NCBI GenBank assembly: GCA_949752745.1
Contig: OX457031.1
Span: 54,922,803 to 54,986,802, forward strand
DNA length: 64,000 bases
DNA from: Protula sp. h YS-2021
Lineage: Eukaryota; Annelida; Polychaeta; Sabellida; Serpulidae
Direction: 5' to 3'
The notes beneath the pieces were generated by a model. The model was not told the DNA's origin. It did not search any database and was given only the letters and a program-made list of their open reading frames with translations. The stretch's first letter is position 1. Every line of letters starts with the position of its first letter. The position numbers were made by a program, and so were the translations under genes. This document shows positions 23,138 to 34,486 of this stretch, piece by piece.

Positions 23138-23904
23138 GTGGCTAGGTTCCGGGGTATCCCCCACCAAGGAGACGTTCACAATATTTGTTTGTACACATTT
23201 TGTTACAAGTCATGTTTGTGAGTTGTTTGATTTTTATGATTAGTGTGACTTTCGTGACTTTTGTGATTTCATAAATATTTTGTGATTTTTGTGATTGCAT
23301 GAAATGTATTTGTGACTTTTATAATATTAAAATTGTTTTCATGAGGTGAAATAATATCTTTTAGTTAATTGTGAGATAATATAAACACTAAGATAAAATC
23401 TAAATAATACCGGAATTGATGTAATACGGGAAGCGCTGTAATTTTACTTTGGGACAAAGGACTATTGGGGAGAGGGAAAGTTCATGTTTGTCAATCCCCC
23501 GACACAAAAAAGAAAAAAAAATAGACAGCTATTTTATGGGTCATAATGCGCCATTTCTGCCAACAGCGGAGGAAGGTGACCACCAGACCACCATTCGACA
23601 GCACCCACCGCGGTCCCCTTGACCCCTCTCGGTATTGGGACCGTGGCTTTGGTTGGGAGTTGCCCCTGCTGGAGAGCGCAGCCCAAAAAGTAGCTTACCG
23701 GAATCTCGCGGGATCGAAACATATATAGTGATATAGATGTCGTGAATTGTGGTGTGTAAGTCATTACTGTGTTAAAACTTAAGTGCTGTTATTTTCATGA
23801 ATTGTGGTGTGTAAGTCATTACTGTGTTAGAACTCAAGTGCTGTAATTCATGATAAAGCAAATGCTTTTTGTTGTGAAATTAATTTCATTAATTTAGGGA
23901 GCCA
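23138..23904 (+). other. BEL-C 3' untranslated region with a 50-bp direct repeat
   Basis: No coding motif. A unit starting GAATTGTGGTGTGTAAGTCA is repeated in tandem at about 23743 and 23798. A GC-rich segment at 23540-23700 has a small ORF on each strand but no family signature. A short AATTTAGGGAGCCA stretch just before the 3' LTR occupies the polypurine-tract position but is a poor match. Confidence 0.5.
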
Positions 23905-24549
23905 TGTAAAAAATGAATTCCATGTCATTCTTTGCTTTTATTTGACGTATGATTTGATTTGTGACAAATTTTGTTAAGCATGCGGTTCGTCGTTGTTTGA
24001 CAATTTTTTGGGTGCCTTGATAAAAGCCCGCGATTTTAAAGGGCTAAGGTTGACTGATTTTCCCCCCTTGCGCTTTCAGCTACTATAAAAGGACTGAATA
24101 GCGCTCTTTTCATTAGTAAAAGTCTGGCCGCGGTCGCTGGTGGGCCGGATTCCGGGTTGTTTTTGGATTTAAATTTAAACTCTTACACAGGACACAATGG
24201 GTAAGAAATTACTTTAATAAATTTGTTTTTGTTTGTCTTAATAATAATATGATACAAAATGAAATATTATTCAAAGAGTGAATTACATGAGAGAACTGAA
24301 AATATACGTGGTTGTGTATTTTACACACCATTTTCTGTATTTGTAACTCGGTACTTAAGCTATCGGCTCTGCTTAAGCAGAATCTTATAAGTATCGATTG
24401 AAAACACGATTCTAATATTGTTCTTCTTTTTTATTTTATTATTGTAGTTTCACGGAGTCAAAGAGGGAAATAAAGATGTAATTTAAGAAATTCTTTACGT
24501 TAAAACCCCCTGTGGTTTTGGTCAATAACCCGTGATATCTGCCGCCACA
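23905..24549 (+). repeat. 3' LTR of BEL-C, full length
   Basis: 645 bp, TGTAAA...GCCACA. It keeps the 60-bp promoter segment absent from the 5' LTR. It is flanked downstream by the target duplication ACTAC at 24550-24554. Confidence 0.92.
24084..24090 (+). promoter_or_regulatory. TATA box in the BEL-C 3' LTR
   Basis: TATAAAA within CAGCTACTATAAAAGGACTG, the only strong TATA in the LTR and absent from the 5' LTR. From this position a transcript would start near 24115 and run out into PLE1 and BEL-A sequence, not into BEL-C. Confidence 0.65.
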
Positions 24550-25430
24550 ACTACATATAATCAGCTATAATTATTTGCGTATCTTCTATCAGCCCAAAAT
24601 TGTACAACCCATATCCTTCTAACAAGTCCATTGTAAACTTACTTTCAACAATTCTCGATTTCGTACAGCATTTGAAATCAAATTCTACTACAGTTACATC
24701 AAGAAATATCTATATTTACCTGAATAACATTTTCTTAAAGACATATTACATGACAGTAAATTTAACCTCATACGATATGCTTTACTTATGATAGAATCTG
24801 TCATTTACATCATGAATGATTTCATTTTCTCATTCTAATCGTTTAATTGATCACATTGATTGCATTTGATGCAGCCTGTTAAAGTGACCCTCCGGTGGTC
24901 ATATCTAATATACGGACAGGGCTGGAATGGATTGGTTCTACCGCTTCCATCCTTAGTTGTGACATTCACCCAAAGGATAAACGATAAATCGACGAAACCT
25001 GGGACATCGTATACCAAATACCACACAAAGTCTGTTTAAAAGTCTATATCGGTGAATTAGAACGATCTTTCTGTACACGAAAAAAGAACACGCAAAAGAA
25101 GTTAAAGAATTTGAGAAATCAGATTTTACTCGCGTCAAAATAGAGCGTCACAGTCAGACATCACCAAATCGGCCCGTTAAAGATCATATAGTGAGAACAA
25201 CCACTCCATAGATCGGGAAAAGGCAAAGTCACTGGCACGAGAAGACGATCGAACAAGGAGATGGATACGCGAAGCTTTTCACATAAAACGGGCCAAGGGC
25301 TATCAATGAACCGAGACGGGGGACAATACAATCTGCCAGGCACTTATGACTTGGTAATTAAGGCGGCTACCAAGTCAGCTCATTCGCACTGATGAAGTCT
25401 TTGATAAAAACGAAAGATCTATGTAAGGTA
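24550..25430 (+). pseudogene. PLE1 C-terminal part with GIY-YIG tail remnant
   Basis: At about 25185-25300 a frame reads HSIDREKAKSLARED, RWIREAFHIKRAKGYQ. After a one-base shift comes MNRDGGQYNLPGTYDLV (25302-25352). This matches the conserved C-terminus of Penelope proteins after the GIY-YIG endonuclease (REAxxIxK...NRDxGxYxL). The sequence between 24550 and 25100 is mostly unreadable as protein. It follows the BEL-C insertion directly and continues the frame-scrambled 5' half. Confidence 0.65.
25386..25424 (+). ncRNA. Hammerhead-like motif at the PLE1 3' end
   Basis: CTGATGA (25389-25395), spacer A, GTCTTT-GAT-AAAAAC (stem II with one mismatch), GAAA (25412-25415), palindrome GATC, then TA. 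Stem I can form three pairs, GCA at 25386-25388 with TGT at 25422-25424. It is the direct-orientation partner of the minus-strand motif at 14219-14254. Confidence 0.6.
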
Positions 25431-25499
25431 ACAATCCATATTCATTGGTTCACAGTGAAATTTGAACTAATTTCTCCATTTCTGTCGTACAGGTTATTT

Positions 25500-26832
25500 G
25501 TTTTGCAACAGTCTAGACGTTTTGTTTGATCTTTCCGACGATGATCCTGAGCTCAAAGGAGTCAGAATCTTTGTGCCCGTATCTGCTGAACACTTCAACA
25601 TTCAGCGGTTTAAACACTTCTCAGACTTGAATTGAATCATTAGAACTGTCGTACTTTGTTTGAGATTCAATCTCTTCTTGAAGTCACTTTCGGTTTGGTT
25701 ACAAGATCGAAATCTGGACAGACAGAGAAATAGTCCGTCAGGTACAGTTAGATGCCTTTGATAGGAAATAAAGACTCTCAAAGCAGTTAATGTCTGGACA
25801 GAGACATATAGATTGCCGCAGTTGCAAAATCAAGCGCATTAGCTGCTTGTATCATTTGGTTATTTAGAGATTGCTGGTCTAGTTCGCTAGTTCCTGTTGG
25901 TGGGTGTCTGAAACATTATAAATTGTCTTTAGACGTTCACTCCATTGTATTATCCAAGTCTAGTCACATTGTGCTTTTCGCGATTGATTTTGTCATTGCC
26001 AAGTTCAGCATCAGGGTGATGACGCACAACGCAGTTCGCACAGCCGATTATTGGGGGTGATTAACCGTTCCGCTGAAGTTGTCTGCCTCGTATCCAGCTG
26101 CTTGCAAAAAGACTCGTGGTGTTCTTCAGACATCAAAGTTGGCAGATCTTTCCCGTAAATGAATGCAAGAAATTGTTCCGTTTGACTCGGGAGTAGATTA
26201 TTTTGGAATTATTTATTAAAGAAGGAACTGAAACAATTGGGCGTTATCTATCTTTATGTGTCTCGCTTCTAGAGCTTTCCACTTTGCAGGAATAGTCATT
26301 TTGTCTACTAGTGCTTTCATCAATGTTCTTCAACGCTTAATGGCCATTCATGGCTCTATGGCTCTTTTCTGTTCCTTCAATCTTGAATTCTCGACCATTA
26401 TCTGACTTTCTGACTCTGACTTTGAACTATCTTACTGCAGTCAATCCACTGACAACAAATTATTTGTTGATTCATAAAGCCAGAGTATTGTTGCCTCCAC
26501 CATCCGAAGATCTCAGAAGCGACTTGTACAGCATTAAACTTTGGTGTCTAGTTCAGTATATGATAGACATATTTTAGTCGTGGTGGCGTTAGAAGTATCT
26601 AAGTCTACTTCAGTCTCGCTCCAAATGGACAAACTCTCAAGAAATCTGGCTATTTGAGAAGTAGGTTTACTTAGCGATAATAATTAGCCTCGTAATTTTT
26701 GGTGATTGGGTCGAGTAGCCGAAGTCTTCCCGTCAAAAAGTGTCTGGTTAGAAAAGTCCCGCTTTCCTTACTAAAAAAGATACTGATTTCAGTCAGTATC
26801 TAGACTGATTCCAGGCAGTACGTAGACAGACT
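25500..26832 (+). pseudogene. BEL-A pol C-terminal half (integrase side), decayed
   Basis: The sequence resumes after PLE1 with GATCCTGAGCTCAAA (about 25543), which matches the minus strand of BEL-B at about 34230. At about 26365-26575 a frame reads VPSILNSRPLSDF, AVNPLTTNYLLI, VLLPPPSEDLRSDLYSIKLW. This is the BEL/Pao integrase C-terminal block also seen at 22660-22850 and, on the minus strand, at 32.95-33.2 kb. The zinc-binding and DDE motifs are not readable and stops are frequent. Confidence 0.65.
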
Positions 26833-27461
26833 TGTCGTTTCACTAGCTTGTCGGTGATGAGCCGTTATCTTGATTTCTTTGACACTGATAATGTGATATA
26901 TAAACCTCATCAATGAGTTTATCGGGTTAGAAGTCGAGAATCTGTCAAGGATGAAATGTCTAAGACGAACGTATTTACAAGAGGGTTTCACATAACTCAG
27001 TCAGGGAACATGTCAGTGATAGTGGTCGATGATTAATGAAGTTAACCATGGTTTGTATGATGTTGTCTATGCAACTACAGAAACTATAGAATCGTTTAGT
27101 ATATTAATGTTGGTGAGTTTTTGTCACATCTCAGGTTCTTTATATTTTAGCCTGTCAAGGTTGAAATATTGTCTTATATGATTTGTTATGTCGATAATTC
27201 TGTTTTGCATTGTTTCGTAACATTATCATGATAACATGTAGTTGTAACAAGGAGTAGCAGTCGTATGTTAGTCATTAAGTGTTTCATACAAACAGTTTTT
27301 TCCTTGTTCTTATTACTTTTATTTTTATTTTATTACAGTTTTACCGTTTGGTTGTCAATAAACGCGTTATACAGTCCCAAATCTCTTATTTTTGTTCAGT
27401 CGTCCTTACATATGCCACTCCTACGTCAAATGTGTGTGGGTCTGCCCGTTTGAACTCTAGA
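26833..27461 (+). repeat. 3' LTR of BEL-A
   Basis: It starts TGTCGTTTCACTAGC and aligns with 6630-7343 over its length, with many substitutions. It is followed by ACAATG, the second copy of the probable target duplication, and then by LINE-C coding sequence on the minus strand. Confidence 0.7.
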
Positions 27462-27467
27462 ACAATG

Positions 27468-29900
27468 GATACACTTATGAACAACCAAAATCATTTCGTA
27501 GTCGATTCTGATTTTCACGGGAAGCCAATATAGTGCTCCTCTGACCTCTGAGAGTAAGTCAAATTTCCTAACACCTTTCACAAATCTGGCACATGTATTT
27601 TGTAACCTTTGTGGCTTGATGAGTTATTCTTACAATATTTCTATAAACAAACAGTTATAGTGGTCAAGGCGCGACAAGATCAAACTTTGAACAAGGGCAT
27701 GAGTGGCATCCCCAGTAATTTGCGCAGCCACAAATACGAAACCTTCACTATATGGTTTGTAGGTGTTTTCATTGTTAAGTCCTGTTCAAGATTCTTAACA
27801 CAATTGACTGCCTGAATCTGGTTTCTGTTAATATCCAAAGAACTGAATGGCAGTTTATAGTTGTGATTTTCTACCAGGTACAATAAATTCTTCTTTCCAT
27901 TCATTCAGTTTGAGGTGATTTTCAAACATTCAGTCAGCAATTGCTTAAGGCATTCTTCGAGATTGTTTCATGCTGTGAACATATATTTTAAGTAACAACT
28001 GACTGTCATCAGATACAAAAGATACAAAGAATATTAAATAGAAGAATGAGAGCACCAAGCTCTTCAGTGTAATGTGTACTTCAAGGGTCCTAGGTCAGAG
28101 CCCTGTGGTACACTGGTTTCAAGGAGGTGACAGCTGACAGGCTGTCGTTGATAAGAACACTTTTGCTAAGGTCTGTTAGATAGGCCTTAAATCATTTGCA
28201 AGCGCAATAAGATATCCCAAAGCTGAACCTGAGGCATATCAGCAATATATTATGCTTGTCAGAATCGAAAGCCGCACTCATCAACATCGCAAGACACACA
28301 ACTTCTTGGTTATCAACGCTTCACAGTACCTTATTGAACACCCTGAGTAAGGCAGTCCTTGCACTATTACCGTTTTTGTAGGCTGACTGCATCATCTCTT
28401 ACAACTTATGTTCATCACAAAAAGGGAGGATTTGTTCCAAGGCACTCGATAACCTTGGATATGAATGAAAGGTTAGCAACCGGTCTGTAATTTGCATAGA
28501 TTGGTTCTAAATATGGCTTTTTAGAAGTCCTTTTCAAATCCGCTGGCAAATATTCCGACGTAATGGAATTATTCACAATATAAGAGATAAACAGATGTGC
28601 TGAAACAATGCACGGAAACCTAGGGTCGGGAGTAGGTTTTTAGAGACTTCTATATATCATATGCAATGCTTTTGAATTGCTTTTATTTTCTGAAATACGA
28701 GAAATGAAGTCGCGAGATTTAGACTTGCCTGAAATTTTTCTGCTGTTATTATGATTCTTATTGCTCCTTTGATCTACTTTTCTACTATTTGTGCTCATGT
28801 CTTCTGCTTTTTTCTCTTCTAAAGAAACCTTAGCATCGTTTTGCCAGGGCTCCTTAGATTTCACTGGAACCGTCTTAATAACCTCTGACGCATGTTTGCC
28901 CAATATCATGCGTAGTGTATCATTCTACAATTTTACATCACTGTCTAAATCACTGTCAATAAAGTCAACATCGATTTCCTTTGAAATATCGGTTAAAATC
29001 ACTGATGTAAATATTCTTTATTTCCCTTATCTTGATTTTCTTTGTCTTCATGACTGAAATATCAGATTCCACACTAAAACAGCAGCAAAGTGATCCAAAA
29101 TAAGAGCATTTGAGCATTTACTGTTGGTAGCTCAGATAACTGATCTTCGCTCCGCATAATCAGTAAGTCAAGGTTTTGACCAGCCAGATGAGTAGGATCT
29201 TGAACACACTATATTCAAAATCAAATAGCTGAAGTGTTTCTAAAAGCTGTCTAGAGGTGTATTATCATGATCATTAGCGTGAAGATGGAAATCACCACCT
29301 ATAAGTAACCTGTTTTAGATCGTGCAGATGATAAGTAAAGTCATCACTAAATAGACTGAATATAGAGATAGGAGGTCGGTAGAGGACTGCAATGAGTAAT
29401 TGTGATTATGGATGTGAAATGCACACAGCATTCGCTTCAGAACTACTATAATAACCAAGATGCACACTATCTGAACTTAGGTCCTTATTGAATGATAATC
29501 CCACTCCGTTGCCTCTGCCATCGGCATGTATACTCAATAGGATATCTTATCCGGATGGGCATAGGTGATTTTCAGTACATTCATTATCTCCTGAGAGCAA
29601 AGTCTCTCTTAGAGCGCAAATCGAAAGCCTTAATTAAATTACGCTGATCGCCCATTTAAAATTGCAATTCGCAGATCATTCAGATTCTTTTATTCAACTT
29701 TTAGCACAATGGCACATTCAGTAGATTAGAGCAATTGGTTTTTTTCTAACGACATCACGACATCACAAGCCTTAATTCTGCGCGCATTAAAGATGCCAGT
29801 CGTCTCAATAATTATCACCATATCCGCTTTAGCTTTGCTCTTAATTTAGATATTAGATTTGATACTGCAGAATCCGTTAACACATTTTAGAGCACTTAAA
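27468..29900 (-). pseudogene. LINE-C (CR1-like) endonuclease and RT, decayed, 5' part
   Basis: Read on the minus strand from 29.9 kb down: endonuclease pieces HADGRGNGVGLSF (about 29530), AVLYRPP (about 29385) and LLIGGDFHLHAND (about 29290-29260). A linker ORF at 28909-28640 is rich in Lys and Ser. RT pieces follow: SAAFDSDKHNILL (about 28275), SKVFLINDSLS-type, NLEQDLTMKTPTNHIVKV (about 27790), ALVQSLILSRLDHYN (about 27690), and VHKCIH at 27470. The order equals a normal CR1 ORF2. It ends at the BEL-A target site and resumes at 6611. Stops and shifts are frequent throughout. Confidence 0.7.
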
Positions 29901-30589
29901 TTGCTTTCTAATAGAAAATAAGTCAAATTTGGAATACGATAAACTGGTTGGTCTACTTTTTTTAAAGCACATAATCAAAGTGTGCAAAAACAGAAAGCCT
30001 TTACTAAATATCATATCAATAGACTACTAATGAAAACCGGTACTTGAAGTATATGGAATAAATATCAAGATACTTATAAATCATGGATAAAAGATAGTTA
30101 AGATACGATACGAAACACAAAAATGACAGTTTTTGAATATTCTAGGATGGACAGGAATGTAATTCCTTGAAAAGATCACATTTCAGTTTAAAAATAGTTA
30201 CAGTTTTGGCAAATATTATGTAAAGCTAAAGCAAAACCCTATATTTATTTCTTCTAATTATCATTTATTGTAATATCTACATTTAATAGTAGTATTATGG
30301 GGGTTAAGAAATTTTAAGTTGGAAATTCATTTCGCGATGCCTTGGAGTTTTGGCTCAAGTGCTTGAGTGAACACATGTGGAGATTTATAAAAGATGGATC
30401 AAGGGATAGAAATATGTATCCAACAATAAGCCTTTCAATTAAATTTTAATTTCTTTATTATCTCATAAATACAAAATTTCTCCCAGTACACTGAAGAGAT
30501 AAATAGGCATTCGCTACTTAAATCATTTCTTTGCAAAACTAAAATTACTAAAAACTTAATATGAACCTCAGACTTACTTGTAACACTAG

Positions 30590-30842
30590 TCCATAGCATT
30601 TAATCATATTGGGAAGCGTTTTATATTCATATAGTCATTTTCGAGAGCAATGCTGGTTCATTGCTACACAGCCATATTGGGAGGCATAGCTAGTTTATTG
30701 CCATGGAGTCGTATTCGGCAACAAATCTGGCTTATTTCTATCAAGTCGTATTCGAGGACTAAGCTGGTTTATGGTTGTACAGTCGAATTTGAGAACAAAG
30801 GTGGGTTATTGTTATGGGATCGTATTTGGGGTCAAAGTTAGT
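30590..30842. repeat. Degenerate minisatellite, unit about 37-38 bp
   Basis: Six or so diverged copies of a unit containing GCTGGTTTATTG, then a TCGTATTCG-like segment, then GGGACAAA-like spacing. The small ORF 30650-30841 is an artefact of the repeat. Confidence 0.65.
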
Positions 30843-30879
30843 ACTGAGAGAAAAGAGGATTTGTATTACTCGGCTTTTA

Positions 30880-31180
30880 TAGGTCAATAGTGATGACGTC
30901 ACTGTTTTTAAATAATGCACGAGAACTTTTAATAATACGTGAGAGAGAATATGGCGGGAAAATTGTGCAATCGTGTCTGAGCATGCTCACGGTCGTTGAC
31001 GATTAAGCAGAGAATAAAAAGTGTCTCTGCATCACTAAGGTCTGATTAGATGACTTTGATTACGTGATTGATGACACAGCAATTCTTAAATAATGGGTGG
31101 GAATTTTGAATAATTCGCGGAAAAAAAATGGAGGAAAAATTGCAGGTACCTCTCCCTTGATTAACTAATGGGGATTACTT
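30880..31180. repeat. Old tandem duplication, about 190 bp apart
   Basis: Segments at about 30887-30975 and 31065-31150 share the order TGATGAC, TTAAATAATG, GAATAAT/TAATAAT, GCGGGAAAA or GGAGGAAAA, ATTG. Divergence is high, so this is an old duplication or two copies of an unknown repeat. Confidence 0.4.
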
Positions 31181-32853
31181 ACCACTCCCCTCCCTGATTA
31201 ATTAATGCAATACCTTCGACACATTTGGGACGACTGAATAGCAGAAATGAACGTAACCGTGATTATTATAGTTAAGGGGATTAAGCTGCGTGCGTTAAAT
31301 AAGAAGATAGTGTTTATCTTTCACTGTCCTGTTTGTACGCCAATATCTAGATTCCCCCTACACTTACCAACTTTCAAAACCTCCTCGGATTTGGACCTGT
31401 ACTAGTCTGAAAAATTTATGCAGTTTTCTTGAGCGTGAAGTATTTCTTCAGAATATTCGGTTGGGAGATAAAACAAAGACATAAACATCAGCTATGTAGC
31501 TACATATTTTGATGCACGGGCGTTTTTCGGAGCGTTTTTAACCGCAAATATATATCGAAACTTCGCGATTTATTTCTCATTTTAGTTAATTGAATACACG
31601 GCGTCGCGATAAGAAAATTTAGCTTGCAATTTACTGTGGTTTATGAATGGAGGCAACATTAGACACAGTCTTAATATACCAAACGTGAAGAAAAGGTAGG
31701 TAAATTCCAATCCTCCATATTGCTTGCTTTATATCTTTTTAGTTTTTATTGTTATTTTTTGTGTCAGGAGTATGCGATATCTTTGACAGTGTAGTGCGCA
31801 CAATCCCATGACGAGAGGTTCTCACTTACAAACAGTCAATGAGTTAGATAAGTAAACACCGTCTGTATGTCTCGCAAACCACCCCAGGGTGAGGGGTGCT
31901 TGCTTGCGTATGGAGGCCTTCTCTTTAGAGAAACTGGCCGCTCTGTATCACATTTATCCTCCAACTACCCCCCCCCCCCCGACACCCGGTTCTTGACAAC
32001 AGAAGTTTAAGCATGTTCTTAATAACACAGCTTTATATATATTATGAAATATATTTATTGAATTTTCCAAACAAAAAATATTTCCTTGACAACAACTGAA
32101 AGTGGTGTATCGCATTTGGTTTTTATGGTGCCTCCAATTTTAATCTTGACAATGTGAGTTTGACCTTGGCGTTTAATCCAGGCATGATATGGGAATGATT
32201 AAGTGATACCTTTGTTTGTTCAGAAATTTATTATTTTATTATCAATGAAATAAAAACATTAACACTGAAGTGGTAATTACAGGATTTAATTTTTCCAACA
32301 GTCAAGCCAAACACATAATGCGTTAGCTATAATATCTAATGTACAAATGGTACGTAATTTGACGAAAAAACAGCTTCTAAGTTCAACTTTACAGTTTTTT
32401 TCATACGCAAGTAACCGGAAACGGTAATACAAAACAGAATCATCTACATAATAAATAAATATGATCATATTCCAGCATTGACCGGGAAATATAAAATCGC
32501 TGAAATGTAACAAAAATTGACCAGCATTAGTATCCTAAACGACTTTATGGTTTCTACGGTCGCACAGACAACATAACACAACTCATGGTTTACTTCTTTA
32601 ATTGTCGACCAACCAGCACTGTCATGTTCCCTGACTGAATTGTTTGGGGCACGCTTTAAAATGCCTTCGTCTGAGACATTTCACTCTTGAGAAATTATCG
32701 ACCTCTAACCCAATAAAGTCATTGATACGGTTTATATATCACATTCTCAATATCAAAGAAACCAAGACTAGAAAGGGCCTAGTTAACGACAAGCTGTGTA
32801 ACTGTAGAAACTGTCTAGCAAACTGAAACTGAATGGAATTGGTATATTTTTCC

Positions 32854-33993
32854 TTAAAAAGCAACATTTTTCCAATCAGACCAACTTTTGACGGTCAGAT
32901 TTTGACTACTCAATCCAGTCACCAAAAAATGCGACTGAAAAAGACTGGGATACTCCGAACGCCGACGCGACAAAACTATGCCTATCATATATTGAACTCG
33001 ACACCAACGTTTCATGCAGTACAAGTTGCGTCTGAGAAATTCGGATGGTGAGGGCAACAATACTCGGGTTGTTAGGGTCAACAAATAACTTGATGTCAAT
33101 GGATCGACTACAGTTTGATCGCTCAAAGTCAGAGTGGATAATGATCGAGAATTGAAGACTGAAGGAACTTCGGACAGAAAAGTTCGTAATGAAAAGTGAA
33201 GCTGGGAACCGTTCTGCGCCAACATAGCATTTAAAATGTTTCTAACACTTTGGATTAAGCATTCCAATGATACACCTATATAGGATGCACTGGGTCGGTT
33301 GCTCTTGAACTCAAACAGACAAATATTGTTTAGAAGAAACGTATTGATTTCGTTCCTGTTTGACTTGACCAAAGTACCAAGCTAAAATTAAACTCCTTAA
33401 TCACACCCTAAAAGAGCTATAGCACCCTGAGTGACCATAAATCGTTAAAGAACATTGAAGAAAGCACTAGTGGACAAACTGACTGCTACTGCTAAATGGA
33501 CAACTCTAGACGCGAGACGTAAAGATAACTTCCCATCGTTTCAGTTTCTTTCGGTCTTCTTCGATAAAAAAGCTCCAAAATAATCTATTTCCGAGTAGTC
33601 AATTTTAGCAATTTCTTGCACGCGATCAGGAGGAAGATCTGCCAACTTTGGTATCTGAAGAACACCGCGAGTTTTACAAATAACGCAACTGGATACGACG
33701 CGATAAACTTCGTCGGAACTGCTATTCACATAATAATCGGCTGCGCACACGTTGTGCATCACCAGTCGACCATGTCGAACTTTGCTATAATATAACTCTG
33801 TCACTGAAAAGAGTACTGTTACTAGACTATAGACTGCACTTGATTTAAAGATAATCCAGGATGTTTGAGAAGCCCACCAACACGAACTAGAGCAGGAACA
33901 TCTCAATAGCAATCCAAGTGATACAAGCAGATATTGCACTTGATTTTGCGATTGCGGCCGTTTGAATGTTCTCTGTCCAAATCGCTTGTACAA
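32854..33993 (-). pseudogene. BEL-B integrase remnants
   Basis: ORF 33541-33993 (minus) holds VTELYYSKVRHGR, the HxxxH side, and VVSSCVICKTRGVLQIPKLADLPPDRV, the CxxC motif leading into the core (KIDYSEIDYFGAF carries the first core acidic region). ORF 32854-33372 (minus) holds VPSVFNSRSLSTL, YLLTLTTRVLLPSPSEFLRRNLY and RVQYMIGIVLSRR, the C-terminal block. Between them (33373-33540) the frame is broken and most of the DDE core is lost or unreadable. Integrase would insert the cDNA into the genome. Confidence 0.75.
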
Positions 33994-34486
33994 GCATTAC
34001 CTGCTTTGAGAACCGTTATTTCCTTGTCAAAGGCATCTAACCGTACCTGACGGACTATTTCTCTGTCTGTACGGATCTCGGTATGGTAACTGAACCGAAA
34101 ATAAGCGACTTCAAGAAGAGCTTGAATCTCAAACAAAGTTCAACAGTTTTGATAAGTCTATTCCAGTCTGAGAAGTATTTAAACCGTTAGATGTTGAAGT
34201 GTTCAGCAAATACAGACGCAAAGTTTTTGACTCGTTTGAGCTCAGGATCACCGTTCGAAGATCCAAACGACCTGACCATCAGAAATGGAGGACTACCGAC
34301 AAGAATTTGAGAAATGCGAAACTCCATGAATCTGCTAGCTTCATCAGCTCGATTCCCTGACCCTTCTACAAAGTTCGAGTTTTCAGGAGAAGAAACACTA
34401 CGATTGGCAAGAACTCTGTCCGTAACATAGACCTGAAATCATCGAACCTGATTGTAAATGTATCCAGGAACCACTAGACTGTCCGC

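Larger units (their letters stand above)
16330..24549 (+). mobile_element. BEL-C, BEL/Pao LTR retrotransposon with both LTRs
   Basis: Two direct repeats, 16330-16914 and 23905-24549, begin TGTAAA and end GCCGCCACA. They are flanked by the exact 5-bp duplication ACTAC (16325-16329 and 24550-24554), as expected for BEL/Pao integration. Between them the gene order is gag, aspartic protease, RT, RNase H, then an integrase remnant. The LTRs differ at twenty-odd positions by eye, so insertion is not recent. It is the innermost element of the nest. Several stops, frameshifts and a missing integrase core make it inactive. Confidence 0.92.
14130..25475 (+). mobile_element. PLE1, Penelope-like element inserted in BEL-A
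   Basis: The plus-strand PLE has RT remnants at 14.59-15.58 kb and a C-terminal block plus 3' end at 25.1-25.48 kb. An inverted copy of that 3' end lies at its head (14139-14300). The inverted terminal pieces share CTATGTAAGGTAA and TGAAATTT-AACTAA, and both contain a hammerhead-like motif. A reversed partial copy at the head is the usual Penelope arrangement. BEL-C is inserted at 16330. All coding sequence is broken, so this copy is inactive. Confidence 0.75.
6612..27461 (+). mobile_element. BEL-A, BEL/Pao LTR retrotransposon, nested and broken
   Basis: This plus-strand element is bounded by related LTRs (about 6612-7343 and 26833-27461). It is flanked by ACAATG at 6606-6611 and 27462-27467, a likely 5-6 bp target duplication inside LINE-C. 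Its gag and N-terminal pol are at 11.2-14.1 kb and its integrase C-terminus is at 25.5-26.8 kb. PLE1 sits between them, and about 0.7 kb of RT/RNase H sequence present in the relative BEL-B (34.29-34.98 kb) is missing at that point. All coding parts are broken. The exact LTR ends are uncertain by several bases because the two LTRs have diverged. Confidence 0.75.
29901..32429. other. Intergenic sequence with local repeats, no gene seen
   Basis: No gene was recognised. It includes the repeats listed separately (30590-30842 and 30880-31180) and a run of 14 C residues at about 31967-31980. Confidence 0.5.

Noticed and set aside
23546..23764. Small GC-rich ORFs on both strands between BEL-C pol and its 3' LTR
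   Set aside because: No motif and position in the 3' untranslated part of the element; an env-like gene is not supported.
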